Shown here piece by piece: positions 8,324-17,298 of a DNA stretch of 64,000 nucleotides. Position 1 is the stretch's first letter. Each line of letters begins with the position of its first letter. The notes under the pieces were generated by a model. The model saw only the letters and a program-made list of their open reading frames with translations, made no database searches and was not told the origin of the DNA. The translations under genes were made by a program, and so were the position numbers. Origin of the DNA: 34-65-8 sp964516135 (lineage in GTDB: Bacteria > Pseudomonadota > Alphaproteobacteria > Sphingomonadales > Sphingomonadaceae); contig CAZEWN010000011.1 in NCBI GenBank assembly GCA_964516135.1, forward strand, positions 1 through 64,000, in the 5' to 3' direction.

Positions 8324-9082
8324 ATGGCCGATCAGATACATCGCTTGCTGTCGATCATGCGGACGTTGCGCGACCCGCAGCGTGGATGCGAATGGGATCG
8401 TGCTCAACGGTTCGAGACGATCGTGCCGCACACGATCGAGGAAGCCTACGAAGTCGCCGACGCCGTTGCACGCGAGGACATCGACGATATCCGCAGCGAG
8501 CTCGGCGACTTGCTGTTTCAGGTCGTCTTCCAGGCACGGATCGCCGAGGAAGCCGGTCAGTTCGATTTCGACGACGTTGCGCGGGCGATCTGCGACAAGC
8601 TCGAATTCCGCCACCCTCATGTCTTCGGCGAAGCTGAAACCCCGGGCAAGATGCGTGAGGAACGGTGGGAAGCGCTGAAAGCGGAAGAGCGCAAACGCAG
8701 CGGAGCAACGAGTGCGCTGGACGGCGTCGCCCTGGCGCTGCCGGCGCTGATGCGTGCGGAGAAGCTGCAGAAGCGCGCGGCGCGGACCGGTTTTGACTGG
8801 CCCGATCCATCCGGACCAACGGCCAAACTGGCGGAGGAGTTGCAAGAGCTTGCCGAGGCAGCGCCCGATCAGCGTGAGGAGGAAGCCGGCGATCTGCTGT
8901 TTTCGGCGGTCAACCTCGTGCGCGCGTACGGGGTTTCGGCCGAAACCGCTCTTCGCCATGCCAACGCGAAGTTCGAACGGCGTTTTCGCGCGATGGAGGC
9001 GCGGGCCATTGGCCCGTTCGATCAGCTGTCGCTCGATCGACAGGAAGAGCTCTGGCAGTCGGTAAAGCGCGACGAGCAATGA
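8324..9082 (+). CDS. mazG: Nucleoside triphosphate pyrophosphohydrolase
   Basis: Hydrolyses (d)NTPs to NMP and pyrophosphate, a house-cleaning and stress-related activity. The 252-residue protein has two MazG repeats. The first (residues about 20-110) holds EEAYEVADAV and SELGDLLFQVVF, which supply the Mg-binding Glu/Asp set. The second (about 150-230) has KLAEELQEL and EEEAGDLLFSAVNL. CEWDRAQ and KLEFRHPHVFGE are family signatures. It is separated from the upstream operon by 113 bases and may have its own promoter. It converges with hflX, with 28 bases between stops. Confidence 0.95.
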   Translation: MADQIHRLLSIMRTLRDPQRGCEWDRAQRFETIVPHTIEEAYEVADAVAREDIDDIRSELGDLLFQVVFQARIAEEAGQFDFDDVARAICDKLEFRHPHVFGEAETPGKMREERWEALKAEERKRSGATSALDGVALALPALMRAEKLQKRAARTGFDWPDPSGPTAKLAEELQELAEAAPDQREEEAGDLLFSAVNLVRAYGVSAETALRHANAKFERRFRAMEARAIGPFDQLSLDRQEELWQSVKRDEQ

Positions 9083-9110
9083 TGCGCGATGATGCGCGCC
9101 GGTCGACGAC

Positions 9111-10448
9111 CTAAAGCGACAGAAACCGACCGTACTCCCTGGGTGTAAGTCGCACGGTCAGCACCGTGCCCGGCTCGCCGTTCTCGCCGTCGCTCTTCTC
9201 GCTCAGCACTTGTCCGTGCTGGTGCAACCAGGCCAGCCGCCGACCGTCCCCGCTCGGCAGCAGGATCTCGTAGGGACGTGCGCCCGACGTCAGCAGCGCG
9301 TCGATACGGTCAAGCAGCTTGCCAACCCCTTCCCCGGTCACCGCTGAAAGCGCAACGACATCATCGTCATCCGCAGCGATCGCTTCCAGCTGGGCACGTC
9401 GTTCGCCATCGAGCAGATCGATCTTGTTCCACGCTTCCACGATGGGGATGGCGTTATTCCCGTCATCGTCCTGGACAATGTCCAGCCCGGTTAGCACCTC
9501 AAGCACCTGTGCCTTCTGGGCCTGGGCGGCATCGCTCGCGAAATCGCGCACGTGCACTATGACATCTGCCCCCGTGACCTCTTCCAGGGTCGCGCGGAAC
9601 GCCGCGACCAGCTGGGTCGGCAGGTCAGAGATGAAACCCACCGTGTCGGACAGAATGGCCTTTTCGACTCCTGGCAGGCGGATTGCGCGCATGGTCGGAT
9701 CGAGCGTGGCGAACAGCAGGTCTTCGGCCATAACCTCTGCGCCGGTCAAACGATTGAATAGCGTCGATTTGCCAGCATTCGTGTAACCCACCAGCGCAAT
9801 AACCGGCCAAGGCGCCCTGCCCCGCCTTTCCCTGTGTAACGCCCGTGTGCGCCGAACCTGCTCCAGTTCCTTGCGCAGCCGCGCCATGCGCTGCCGGATC
9901 ATCCGCCGATCGGCCTCGATCTGCGTTTCGCCAGGACCACCCAGGAAGCCAAATCCGCCGCGCTGCCGCTCAAGGTGGGTCCAGCTCCGCACCAGTCGGC
10001 TTTGCTGATAATCGAGATGTGCAAGTTCGACCTGCAGCCGCCCCTCCGCGGTTGCGGCACGTTCGCCGAAAATCTCAAGGATCAGGCCGGTCCGGTCAAT
10101 GACTTTGCGTGCGAGCTTGTCTTCCAGATTGCGCTGCTGGATCGGACTGAGCGCGCCGTCGATCACAACCAGCTCCGCCTGCTCCTGCTCGCATCTGGAG
10201 GCAATATTGTCGACTTGGCCGGATCCGAATAGCGTTCCCGGACGGACTTCCCGGACTGGCAGCACGAATGCATCGGTGACGACAATGCCGATTGCCAACG
10301 CCAGTCCGCACGCTTCCTCCAGCCGTGCCTCGGCGTCGAGGTCGTGCCTGATGCCGCGAATATCGGGGCATATGACGAGCGCCCTCGCTCCACGCGAGAC
10401 CTCGCCCAGCAGATCGTCGTCGAAGCTCAGCCGTCTTCGCCTTCCCAA
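9111..10448 (-). CDS. hflX: GTPase HflX, ribosome-associated
   Basis: TRAFAC-class GTPase that splits or rescues ribosomes under stress. The 445-residue protein has the HflX N-terminal domain (GTLFGSGQVDNI, VVIDGALSPIQQRNLE), a coiled linker with GGPGETQIEADRR, and the G domain: G1 GYTNAGKST, G3 DTVGFISDLP, G4 NKID. The ATG at 10448 lies inside the last codons of hfq (22-base overlap), so it is the last gene of the dusB-ntr-hfq-hflX run. The hfq-hflX pairing is conserved in many proteobacteria. Confidence 0.95.
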   Translation of the reverse strand: MGRRRRLSFDDDLLGEVSRGARALVICPDIRGIRHDLDAEARLEEACGLALAIGIVVTDAFVLPVREVRPGTLFGSGQVDNIASRCEQEQAELVVIDGALSPIQQRNLEDKLARKVIDRTGLILEIFGERAATAEGRLQVELAHLDYQQSRLVRSWTHLERQRGGFGFLGGPGETQIEADRRMIRQRMARLRKELEQVRRTRALHRERRGRAPWPVIALVGYTNAGKSTLFNRLTGAEVMAEDLLFATLDPTMRAIRLPGVEKAILSDTVGFISDLPTQLVAAFRATLEEVTGADVIVHVRDFASDAAQAQKAQVLEVLTGLDIVQDDDGNNAIPIVEAWNKIDLLDGERRAQLEAIAADDDDVVALSAVTGEGVGKLLDRIDALLTSGARPYEILLPSGDGRRLAWLHQHGQVLSEKSDGENGEPGTVLTVRLTPREYGRFLSL

Positions 10449-10969
10449 TCGTCGCTAAGGTCGACATGGGTCGCGGGCTGGATCGTGGAAACCGCGTGTT
10501 TGTAAGCCAACTGGACGAAACCATCGCGTTCGAGCATCGTGCAGAACAGGTCATAGGCTGCAATGCGGCCCTGTAGCATGACGCCATTGACCAGGAACAT
10601 GGTCACCTGCGCTTCGGCATCCTTCACCCGCGACAGGAACACGTCCTGCAACAGGCGCTGCTTCCGATTGCTGTCCTGGCTGGCAAACTGCGCGGCATCA
10701 ATCGGCTGCCCGGGCATTATGGTCGAAACCGCGTGCTTGTACACAAGCTGCGACTGCCCGTCGCGCCGAAGGAGGATCGAAAAGTTGTCGAACCAGGTGA
10801 CGATGCCCTGAAGCTTGACGCCCTTCACCAGAAACATGGTGACCGGCGTCTTGTTCTTACGCAACATGTTCAGGAACGCGTCCTGAAGGCTCTGTTGCTT
10901 GCCATCGCCTTTCGGCGAAGCGGACGCGGACGATGGCGCGCGTGCGGAAAGTGTACGTCCAGTAGCCAT
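10427..10969 (-). CDS. hfq: RNA chaperone Hfq with two tandem Sm domains
   Basis: sRNA-mRNA matchmaker. The ATG at 10969 (MATGRTL) is preferred over an in-frame start at 11029 because AAAGGA stands about 9 bases upstream. It gives 180 residues, about twice the usual core. Sm copy 1 (about 25-86) holds LQDAFLNMLRKNKTPV, KGVKLQG and YKHAVSTI; copy 2 (about 104-165) holds LQDVFLSRV, NGVMLQG and YKHAVSTI. Copy 1 keeps a basic rim (Arg37, Lys38, Lys40), while copy 2 has Lys-Asp-Ala-Glu there and Met131 in place of the distal-face Lys. An acidic tail (DWEGEDG) ends the protein. A ring of three chains would mimic the usual hexamer; that is inference. Confidence 0.94.
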   Translation of the reverse strand: MATGRTLSARAPSSASASPKGDGKQQSLQDAFLNMLRKNKTPVTMFLVKGVKLQGIVTWFDNFSILLRRDGQSQLVYKHAVSTIMPGQPIDAAQFASQDSNRKQRLLQDVFLSRVKDAEAQVTMFLVNGVMLQGRIAAYDLFCTMLERDGFVQLAYKHAVSTIQPATHVDLSDDWEGEDG

Positions 10970-11115
10970 GGCTTTATGTCCTTTTTGGTCTTGGCGGACC
11001 GTTAACGATCCACATTCTGGCCGAGGCAACGTTGGCTGCGGCCGGTTGTCTGTCTTTTATACCCCCGTCACCGCCGGGTTTGCAAACGCTTCGAAGGGCT
11101 GTCGCGTTCCAGACA

Positions 11116-12501
11116 TCACGATTGTTTGTCGTCAAATTGCCGCTCACCCATTCCCAACAGCTTGAGTTTTCGGTGCAATGCCGATCGCTCCATCCCGATG
11201 AAGCTGGCCGTTTTAGAGATGTTTCCTGAAAAGCGGCGGATTTGAACGGTAAGGTATTCCCGTTCGAAACTCTCGCGGGCTTCGCGCAAGGGCGCGCCCA
11301 TCAAGGCCGAAATGCCCCCTCCCCCGCCCAGCTTCCCGCCGGTTACCTCGCTCGGCAGCATATCCGGCTCGATCTGCGCCAGCCTCTCGCGCGGAGTCAG
11401 GATGATCGTACGCTCGACGACGTTACGCAACTGGCGGACATTGCCCGGCCAATCATAGGCCTGTAGCGCGGCCATGGCCTCGTCCGCGATGGTTGGCGCG
11501 GCGATCCCTTGTTCGGCGGCATAGCGCGTGAAGAAATGTTCGGCCAGGGCGGGGATGTCATCCCGTCGTTCCGCCAGCGAGGGAACCGTCACGGGAACGA
11601 CGTTGAGCCGATAGAACAGATCCTCGCGAAACCGCTTCTCCTCCATCTCGCGCTGCAAGTCACGCGATGTCGAGGACACGACGCGCACATCAACCCCCAC
11701 CTGCCGCGTGCCTCCAACGCGGACGAAGCTCTGCTCGGTCAGCACGCGCAGGATGCGCGCCTGAGTCGAGAGTGGCATGTCCGCCACTTCGTCGAGGTAG
11801 AGCGTTCCGCCATCGGCCATTTCGAGCAAGCCGGGGCGAACCAGCTTGCCCTCGGCCTCTTCACCGAACAATTCCTGCTCGAAGCGTTCGGGTGTGATCC
11901 GCGCCGAATTGACTATCACGAAAGCGGAATCGCTGCGTGGGCTCCAGGTATGAAGCAGCCGGGCGGCGACTTCCTTCCCCCCGCCCGCGGGCCCGGCGAT
12001 CAGCACCCGGCTACCGGTGCTGGCCACGCGCTTCAGCGTCGCGCGAACCTGGTTGATCGCGGTTGAATTGCCGGTGAACTCCTCACCGTGGGAAAACCCC
12101 TGGCGCAAGCGGGTGTTCTCGCGCCGCAACCGTTCCGTTTCGGTTGCGCGATCGACGAGGTGAAGCAGCCGCTCCGCTTCGAACGGCTTCTCGATGAAGT
12201 CCATCGCGCCGCGGCTGACCGCGGCGACCGCGGTGTCGATGTTGCCATGGCCGGAAAAGATGATCACGGGCAGCTCCGGCTCGCGCTTCTTGATCTCGTC
12301 AAGCACCTCAAGCCCGTCCATCGGACTGCCGTGCAGCCAGACGTCAAGGAGAACGAGGCTAGGACGACGCGCATCGACGGCCCGCAATGCCGCCATGCTA
12401 TCGCCCGCGGTACGGCAGTCATACCCTTCGTCGCTAAGGACGCCGGATACCAGCTCGCGAATGTCGCGTTCGTCATCGACGATGAGAATATCGAGCGCCA
12501 T
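11116..12501 (-). CDS. ntrX: Response regulator NtrX, AAA+ type without GAFTGA
   Basis: DNA-binding response regulator partnered with NtrY. Starting at MALDILIVDDE (12501) it has 461 residues: receiver domain (Asp53 as phosphoacceptor), AAA+ domain with Walker A GPAGGGKE (about 170-177) and Walker B TLYLDEV, and a C-terminal Fis-type helix-turn-helix (GNISKTASFIGMERSALHRKL). The sigma-54 contact loop GAFTGA is missing: between ELFG (210-213) and GLLEMADGG the sequence is EEAEGKLVRP. Similar NtrX proteins are known to work without sigma-54. The gene starts 25 bases after ntrY ends. Confidence 0.93.
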   Translation of the reverse strand: MALDILIVDDERDIRELVSGVLSDEGYDCRTAGDSMAALRAVDARRPSLVLLDVWLHGSPMDGLEVLDEIKKREPELPVIIFSGHGNIDTAVAAVSRGAMDFIEKPFEAERLLHLVDRATETERLRRENTRLRQGFSHGEEFTGNSTAINQVRATLKRVASTGSRVLIAGPAGGGKEVAARLLHTWSPRSDSAFVIVNSARITPERFEQELFGEEAEGKLVRPGLLEMADGGTLYLDEVADMPLSTQARILRVLTEQSFVRVGGTRQVGVDVRVVSSTSRDLQREMEEKRFREDLFYRLNVVPVTVPSLAERRDDIPALAEHFFTRYAAEQGIAAPTIADEAMAALQAYDWPGNVRQLRNVVERTIILTPRERLAQIEPDMLPSEVTGGKLGGGGGISALMGAPLREARESFEREYLTVQIRRFSGNISKTASFIGMERSALHRKLKLLGMGERQFDDKQS

Positions 12502-12526
12502 CAGCGTACAATCTCCATGTTCGCGA

Positions 12527-14743
12527 TCATTCTGCAACCTCCACCGTGCGCCGCATCGGTTCGCGCGCGAAGCGGAGCGTCACGCGCGTGCCGCTCTCAG
12601 GCGTGCCGGAAAATGTCATTTCGCCGCCATGCTCCTCAACGATCTTGTTGACGATCGCGAGGCCCAGCCCCGTGCCTTTTTCCCGAGTGGTCACATAAGG
12701 TTCGACGATGCGCTCCCTGTCCTGCGGCAGGCCGATCCCGTTATCCTCGATCGCCACGCGAACATCGTCTTCGTCCGCTGACATCGTAACGGCGATGCGG
12801 CCGCGGTAATCAGGCTCGGCCCCTTTGGCCTTGGCCTCCACCGCTTCGACAGCGTTCTTGAGAACGTTCGTCATCGCTTGGCCGATCTGGTGGCGGTCGC
12901 ACGAGATCGGCAAGTGACGGTCATCCCCACCAGTAAAGCTGAAATCGATCTGCGGGTGCGCGACTTCCTGCAGGAACAGGGCCTGTCTGACGAGATCCAG
13001 CGCATCCTCTTGGCGGAACACGGGCTTGGGCAAGCGCGCGAATGACGAAAATTCGTCGACCATCTTCCTCAGGTCGCCGACCTGGCGCACGATCGTGCTG
13101 GTCAATTCGTCGAACAGTTCGCCATCGCTTTCGATCTGCTTGCGATAGCGGCGCTTCAGCCGCTCGGTGGCGAGCTGTATCGGCGTGAGCGGGTTCTTGA
13201 TCTCGTGGGCGATGCGCCGCGCGACGTCCGACCAGGCAGCTTGCCGCTGATCGAGCAGCTGGCGCGTGATATCCTCGAATGTAATTACCTTACCGTCGCT
13301 CATCGCGGCGATCTTGACCGCGAGCGTCAACAGCTCCCCGCCCCGCGCGTGCGTGACAATGCCCGTGGGTAGCTTTGCGTCGACCATGGCCGCGATCTGG
13401 GGCGCGAGCGCGGACAGCGCGCGATCAGGTTCGGCGGATTGCTCGCCAAGCAGCAGTTTTTGGGCCGGGCCGTTCATCAGGACAATCCGGCCCGTCGCAT
13501 CAACCGAGAGGACGCCCGCCGACACCGATTCGAGCACCGTTTCCATGAAGGCGCGGCGCTGATCGAGTTGCCGGTTGGCACCCACAAGCGCATCGGTCTG
13601 ACGCTCGATCTGTGCCGTCATCCGATTAAAGGCCCGATTGAGTTGGCCGATCTCGTCCGCTCCGGTCCGCCCCTCAACCCGCATAGCAAAATTCCCGGCC
13701 CCTACCCGCCGGGCAGCGGCAACAAGATCGGTCAGCGGCTCAACCTGCCGGTCGGCGAAGCGCAACGCGAACCAAACGGCGATGCCGACCAGGCCGAGCG
13801 ATACAAAGAACAGCGCGAGATTGAATTGGAGCTGTAACGCACGGGCGCGGTTCGTGAGGGTATCGTAGTTCAGCGCGATGGATTGTGCGCGCTCCCAGGA
13901 ATTGTACGAATTCGCTTCGGAATTGCGCACGGTATAAAGGAATACACCGTTTTCCAGGTCGATCGGCGCGATCGCCTGTAGTCGGGCATTTCGTGCCTCG
14001 ACCACCACCCGGTCGCCATCGCGCAGCCTATTGAGTTGCGCGCTCCCGAACGCGCCAGGTTCGCTCCCTTCGGTGATGTTGTAGGTCGCGACTGTGCGAA
14101 GCAACCCGTCGATCTCCTGAAGGATGGCGGTTTCGTTGATGTCGCGGGCCTGCATCTGGTAATCGACAAACTCGACGAACTGGGCATCGGTGAATGCGAC
14201 CTCGGCCGTGTTCTGGAAGTAAAAGCGCAAGTCGCTCGCCATCGTGGTCGTTTCTTCGCTGACCTCGACCTGGTTCTGTTCGTAATATTCGCGCGCCAGC
14301 TCGTTGGCATTACGCATCAGGCCGCGCGATTCGTCGGAAAACCAGAAATCGACACCCGATTGGAACAGAAAAGCGGCGAAGGCCGCGACGAGCAGGGTTG
14401 GGATCGCGGCGATCAATGAAAAGAAAAACACGAGCCGGACATGTAGGCGCGCCGTACTGCCGGCCGCCCGCCTGATCGCCATGCGACGCCCGAACAGCAC
14501 CATCAGGGCCATTGCAGGTATCAGCGTTCCCAGGAGCAACGACGCGACCTGCGCTGACGGAAGCAGTTGGCCCTCAGCTGGCGTGCTCGTGAACGCGATC
14601 CACGTCGTGCCGACCATGAGGACAAAGACGACCGCTGCCACGATCTCCAGCCACATGAAGAAATTCGCCCGCCGCGACGCGACCAGCATCCGCCGCCAGA
14701 TGCGCGGGCTTCGACGTGTAGGGGAGGTAAGACCGATGGCCAT
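12527..14743 (-). CDS. ntrY: Sensor histidine kinase NtrY
   Basis: Membrane sensor kinase for NtrX. With the ATG at 14743 it has 738 residues; an in-frame ATG at 14773 is equally possible and neither has a strong ribosome site. Order of parts: two N-terminal membrane helices (MWLEIVAAVVFVL; VASLLLGTLIPAMALMVLF), a third (LVFFFSLIAAIPTLLVAAFAAF), a periplasmic sensor of about 150 residues, a fourth helix near LALFFVSLGLVGIAVW, HAMP, PAS, the H-box RRIAHEIKNPLTPIQ, and HATPase (NVLKNAVEAVEA, DNGIGLP, GTGLGLAIV). The arrangement matches alphaproteobacterial NtrY. Confidence 0.94.
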   Translation of the reverse strand: MAIGLTSPTRRSPRIWRRMLVASRRANFFMWLEIVAAVVFVLMVGTTWIAFTSTPAEGQLLPSAQVASLLLGTLIPAMALMVLFGRRMAIRRAAGSTARLHVRLVFFFSLIAAIPTLLVAAFAAFLFQSGVDFWFSDESRGLMRNANELAREYYEQNQVEVSEETTTMASDLRFYFQNTAEVAFTDAQFVEFVDYQMQARDINETAILQEIDGLLRTVATYNITEGSEPGAFGSAQLNRLRDGDRVVVEARNARLQAIAPIDLENGVFLYTVRNSEANSYNSWERAQSIALNYDTLTNRARALQLQFNLALFFVSLGLVGIAVWFALRFADRQVEPLTDLVAAARRVGAGNFAMRVEGRTGADEIGQLNRAFNRMTAQIERQTDALVGANRQLDQRRAFMETVLESVSAGVLSVDATGRIVLMNGPAQKLLLGEQSAEPDRALSALAPQIAAMVDAKLPTGIVTHARGGELLTLAVKIAAMSDGKVITFEDITRQLLDQRQAAWSDVARRIAHEIKNPLTPIQLATERLKRRYRKQIESDGELFDELTSTIVRQVGDLRKMVDEFSSFARLPKPVFRQEDALDLVRQALFLQEVAHPQIDFSFTGGDDRHLPISCDRHQIGQAMTNVLKNAVEAVEAKAKGAEPDYRGRIAVTMSADEDDVRVAIEDNGIGLPQDRERIVEPYVTTREKGTGLGLAIVNKIVEEHGGEMTFSGTPESGTRVTLRFAREPMRRTVEVAE

Positions 14744-14820
14744 CGTTGCTTGGTTACAACGCCAGTGTTGCATTTTTGCAAGAGAGAAATCGTCGCCCCG
14801 CCTCTTGCCAGCGGCGGGAT

Positions 14821-16236
14821 CTACGGTCGCGAGGAATATTGGTCGGGTTCGATACCCAATTCATGCAAGCGCTTGCGGAGGGTATTGCGATTGATCCCCA
14901 ACACCTTGGAGGCGCGAACCTGATTGCCGCCCGTCTTGCGCAGCGCGTGTTCGAACAGCGGCCGTTCAAAAGCAGCCAGCGCGGTATGGTAAAGCGCTCC
15001 GTCGCTGGGTCGCGCTTCGCCCAACCAATTCCTTAGCGCCTCGCCAAAATCGCCATCGCAGGGCTGGACTTCGGCATGGCGCGTGTCGCCCAGCACCTCG
15101 CCGACTGTTTGCGCGTCGATCACGTCTTCCCGCGCCAGCAGTGCGAGCCGATAGACCGCGTTACGCAGTTCGCGCACGTTGCCCCGCCACGGATGATCGC
15201 GCAGCACGGCAAACGCGGATGGATGAAGTGCGCGCGTGGGCAGCCCTTCCGCCGCCGCTAGGGCAAGGAAATGGCGCGCCAGCGGTTCGATATCCTCCGT
15301 CCGGTCCCGCAGCGGCGGCAACTGGATCGGAACGACGTTGAGGCGGTAATAGAGATCCTCGCGAAAGCGGCCCTCGCGTATCATCGGGGTCAATTCCCGG
15401 TTGGTAGCGGCGATGATGCGGACATTGACCGCGATTTCCTGCCGCCCGCCCACGCGGCGGATGCGCCCCGACTGAAGCGCGCGTAGCAGCCTGGTCTGCG
15501 CGTCGGGTGGCATGTCGCCGATTTCGTCCAGGAACAGCGTGCCGCCGTTTGCCTGCTCGAACTTGCCGATCGCCTGGTTGACCGCGCCGGTGAAGGCGCC
15601 TTTCTCATGGCCGAACAGTTCGCTCTCGATCAGTTCCCCCGGTATGGCGGCGGCGTTGACCGCCACGAATGGCCCGGTCTTGCGGTGGCCGAGTTGATGG
15701 ATCGCTTCCGCGACCAGTTCCTTGCCTGTTCCCGATTCGCCCAGGACAAGGACCGTAAGGTCGTTACGCAGCACGCGGGTGATCATTCGGTAGACCCCCT
15801 GCATCGCCTGGCTGCGGCCGACCATCGGCAAACCGGTGCTTGGCTCTTCGCCAGCCACCGCGTTCGAACCGCCGCGACTGTCCGCCGCCTGATGCACCGC
15901 TCGCACCAGCTGATCGAGATCGAAAGGCTTGGGGAAATATTCGAAAGCACCGGCATCGCTGGCTCGAACCGCGGTGTCGAGGGTGTTCTGCGCCGACAGG
16001 ATGATGACGGGCATTCGCGGTTGTGCGCGGGCGATTTGGGCCAGGCCGTCGATCCCATCGCCGTCTTCCAGAACTACGTCGGTGAGCATGACCGCGAATG
16101 AGCGCTGCGAGAGAAGGCGATCCCGCTCGGCAACACTGGGGCATCGGACGACATCGAAGCCCTCGTCCGCCATCGCGGTTTCGATCACGGTGGCAATCGC
16201 GCTGTCGTCCTCGACCAGCAGGATGGTACGTGCCAA
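14821..16236 (-). CDS. ntrC: Nitrogen regulator NtrC, sigma-54 activator
   Basis: Activates sigma-54 promoters under nitrogen limitation. The 471-residue protein has a receiver domain (Asp53), an AAA+ domain with Walker A GESGTGKE, an intact GAFTGA at 213-218 and Walker B GGTLFLDEIGDMP, then a Fis-type helix-turn-helix (GGNQVRASKVLGINRNTLRKRL). Only three bases separate it from the ntrB stop, so the two are co-translated. The intact GAFTGA contrasts with its paralogue ntrX downstream. Confidence 0.97.
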   Translation of the reverse strand: MARTILLVEDDSAIATVIETAMADEGFDVVRCPSVAERDRLLSQRSFAVMLTDVVLEDGDGIDGLAQIARAQPRMPVIILSAQNTLDTAVRASDAGAFEYFPKPFDLDQLVRAVHQAADSRGGSNAVAGEEPSTGLPMVGRSQAMQGVYRMITRVLRNDLTVLVLGESGTGKELVAEAIHQLGHRKTGPFVAVNAAAIPGELIESELFGHEKGAFTGAVNQAIGKFEQANGGTLFLDEIGDMPPDAQTRLLRALQSGRIRRVGGRQEIAVNVRIIAATNRELTPMIREGRFREDLYYRLNVVPIQLPPLRDRTEDIEPLARHFLALAAAEGLPTRALHPSAFAVLRDHPWRGNVRELRNAVYRLALLAREDVIDAQTVGEVLGDTRHAEVQPCDGDFGEALRNWLGEARPSDGALYHTALAAFERPLFEHALRKTGGNQVRASKVLGINRNTLRKRLHELGIEPDQYSSRP

Positions 16237-16239
16237 GCT

Positions 16240-17298
16240 TTATCCCTCCCCCGCAATCGGTAGATGAGTGCGGAACAGCGTCATTCCGGCGGCGGAGTCG
16301 CGCTCGTGGCTGATCCGCCCGTCCATGTCGCCGACCAGCTTCTTGACCAGCGCCAGCCCAAGCCCCTGCCCGCCCTTCTTGCCGGTCACGAACGGCTCGA
16401 AAATCTGCCGCTCGATCGCCTTGTCGATGCCTGGGCCGTTGTCTGACACGGTGATCTCCACCGGCAGCTTGACGGATCGCCCGAACCGGATCGCGTTGAG
16501 CGCGAAACCGCTGACGAAACGGGTTCGGACCCGGACCAACGGTTCGTCAGCGGCCAAGCAGGCATCGCGGGCGTTCGCGATCAGGTTGACCAGCACCTGC
16601 TCCAGGGCATCGCGGCTGGCCAGGACCGCGGGGATCGACGGATCGAATTCCTCCTCGATCACAAAGTCGACGCCACTCCCCGCGCGCACCGACTGGCATG
16701 CGCTTCTGACGACCTCATGCAAGTTCACCGGCCCGACCGGCTCGGGGGTGGCGCTTCCCAAACGCTGCATCCGGTCGATCAGGCGAGCGATCCGGTCGAC
16801 CTCGTCGGCGATGACCGTCGCAAGCTTGCGGTCTTTCTCATCCAGCTTGCGAGCGATGAGTTGCCCCGCACCGCGGATCGCGGCCAGCGGGTTCTTGATT
16901 TCGTGCGCCAGGACCGCTGGCGTGCGCAGCGCGCCCTCGCCTGCAGCCGGCCCAGCCATGTCGTCCTGCCCCGCGTCGGACAGGGTCATCACCCGCCAGC
17001 CGGGGTGGGTCATAACGGGTGACACGGTGACATTCGCCACGATCGCCCGCTCCCCGATCCTCAGTGTGGTGCCGCGCGCGATCAGCCGCGCGTCGCCAAT
17101 GCCAAGGCGTTCAGGCAGCCGCGACTCTTCGAATTTCACAAGTTCAGTCAGGCGGTTGCCGATCATTCGCTTTGCGCTGCGACCGAGCAATTCCTCGGCG
17201 GCATTGTTCGCTTCGGTGACGCGCAGGTCGGGGTCGAGCAGAATCGTGGCAAACACAAAGCCCTGGATCTGGGCCGACGCGTCCGGCCGCGCGCTCAC
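16240..17298 (-). CDS. ntrB: Nitrogen regulation sensor kinase NtrB
   Basis: Cytoplasmic histidine kinase that phosphorylates or dephosphorylates NtrC according to PII signals. The 352-residue protein has no membrane helix. It has a PAS domain (about 12-110), the H-box LAHEIKNPLAAIRG with His132, and the ATPase domain with NLIANARDAC, DNGPGID, GKKGGQGLGLALV. It overlaps dusB by four bases and is followed by ntrC. The nifR3(dusB)-ntrB-ntrC order is classical for alphaproteobacteria. Confidence 0.96.
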   Translation of the reverse strand: MSARPDASAQIQGFVFATILLDPDLRVTEANNAAEELLGRSAKRMIGNRLTELVKFEESRLPERLGIGDARLIARGTTLRIGERAIVANVTVSPVMTHPGWRVMTLSDAGQDDMAGPAAGEGALRTPAVLAHEIKNPLAAIRGAGQLIARKLDEKDRKLATVIADEVDRIARLIDRMQRLGSATPEPVGPVNLHEVVRSACQSVRAGSGVDFVIEEEFDPSIPAVLASRDALEQVLVNLIANARDACLAADEPLVRVRTRFVSGFALNAIRFGRSVKLPVEITVSDNGPGIDKAIERQIFEPFVTGKKGGQGLGLALVKKLVGDMDGRISHERDSAAGMTLFRTHLPIAGEG

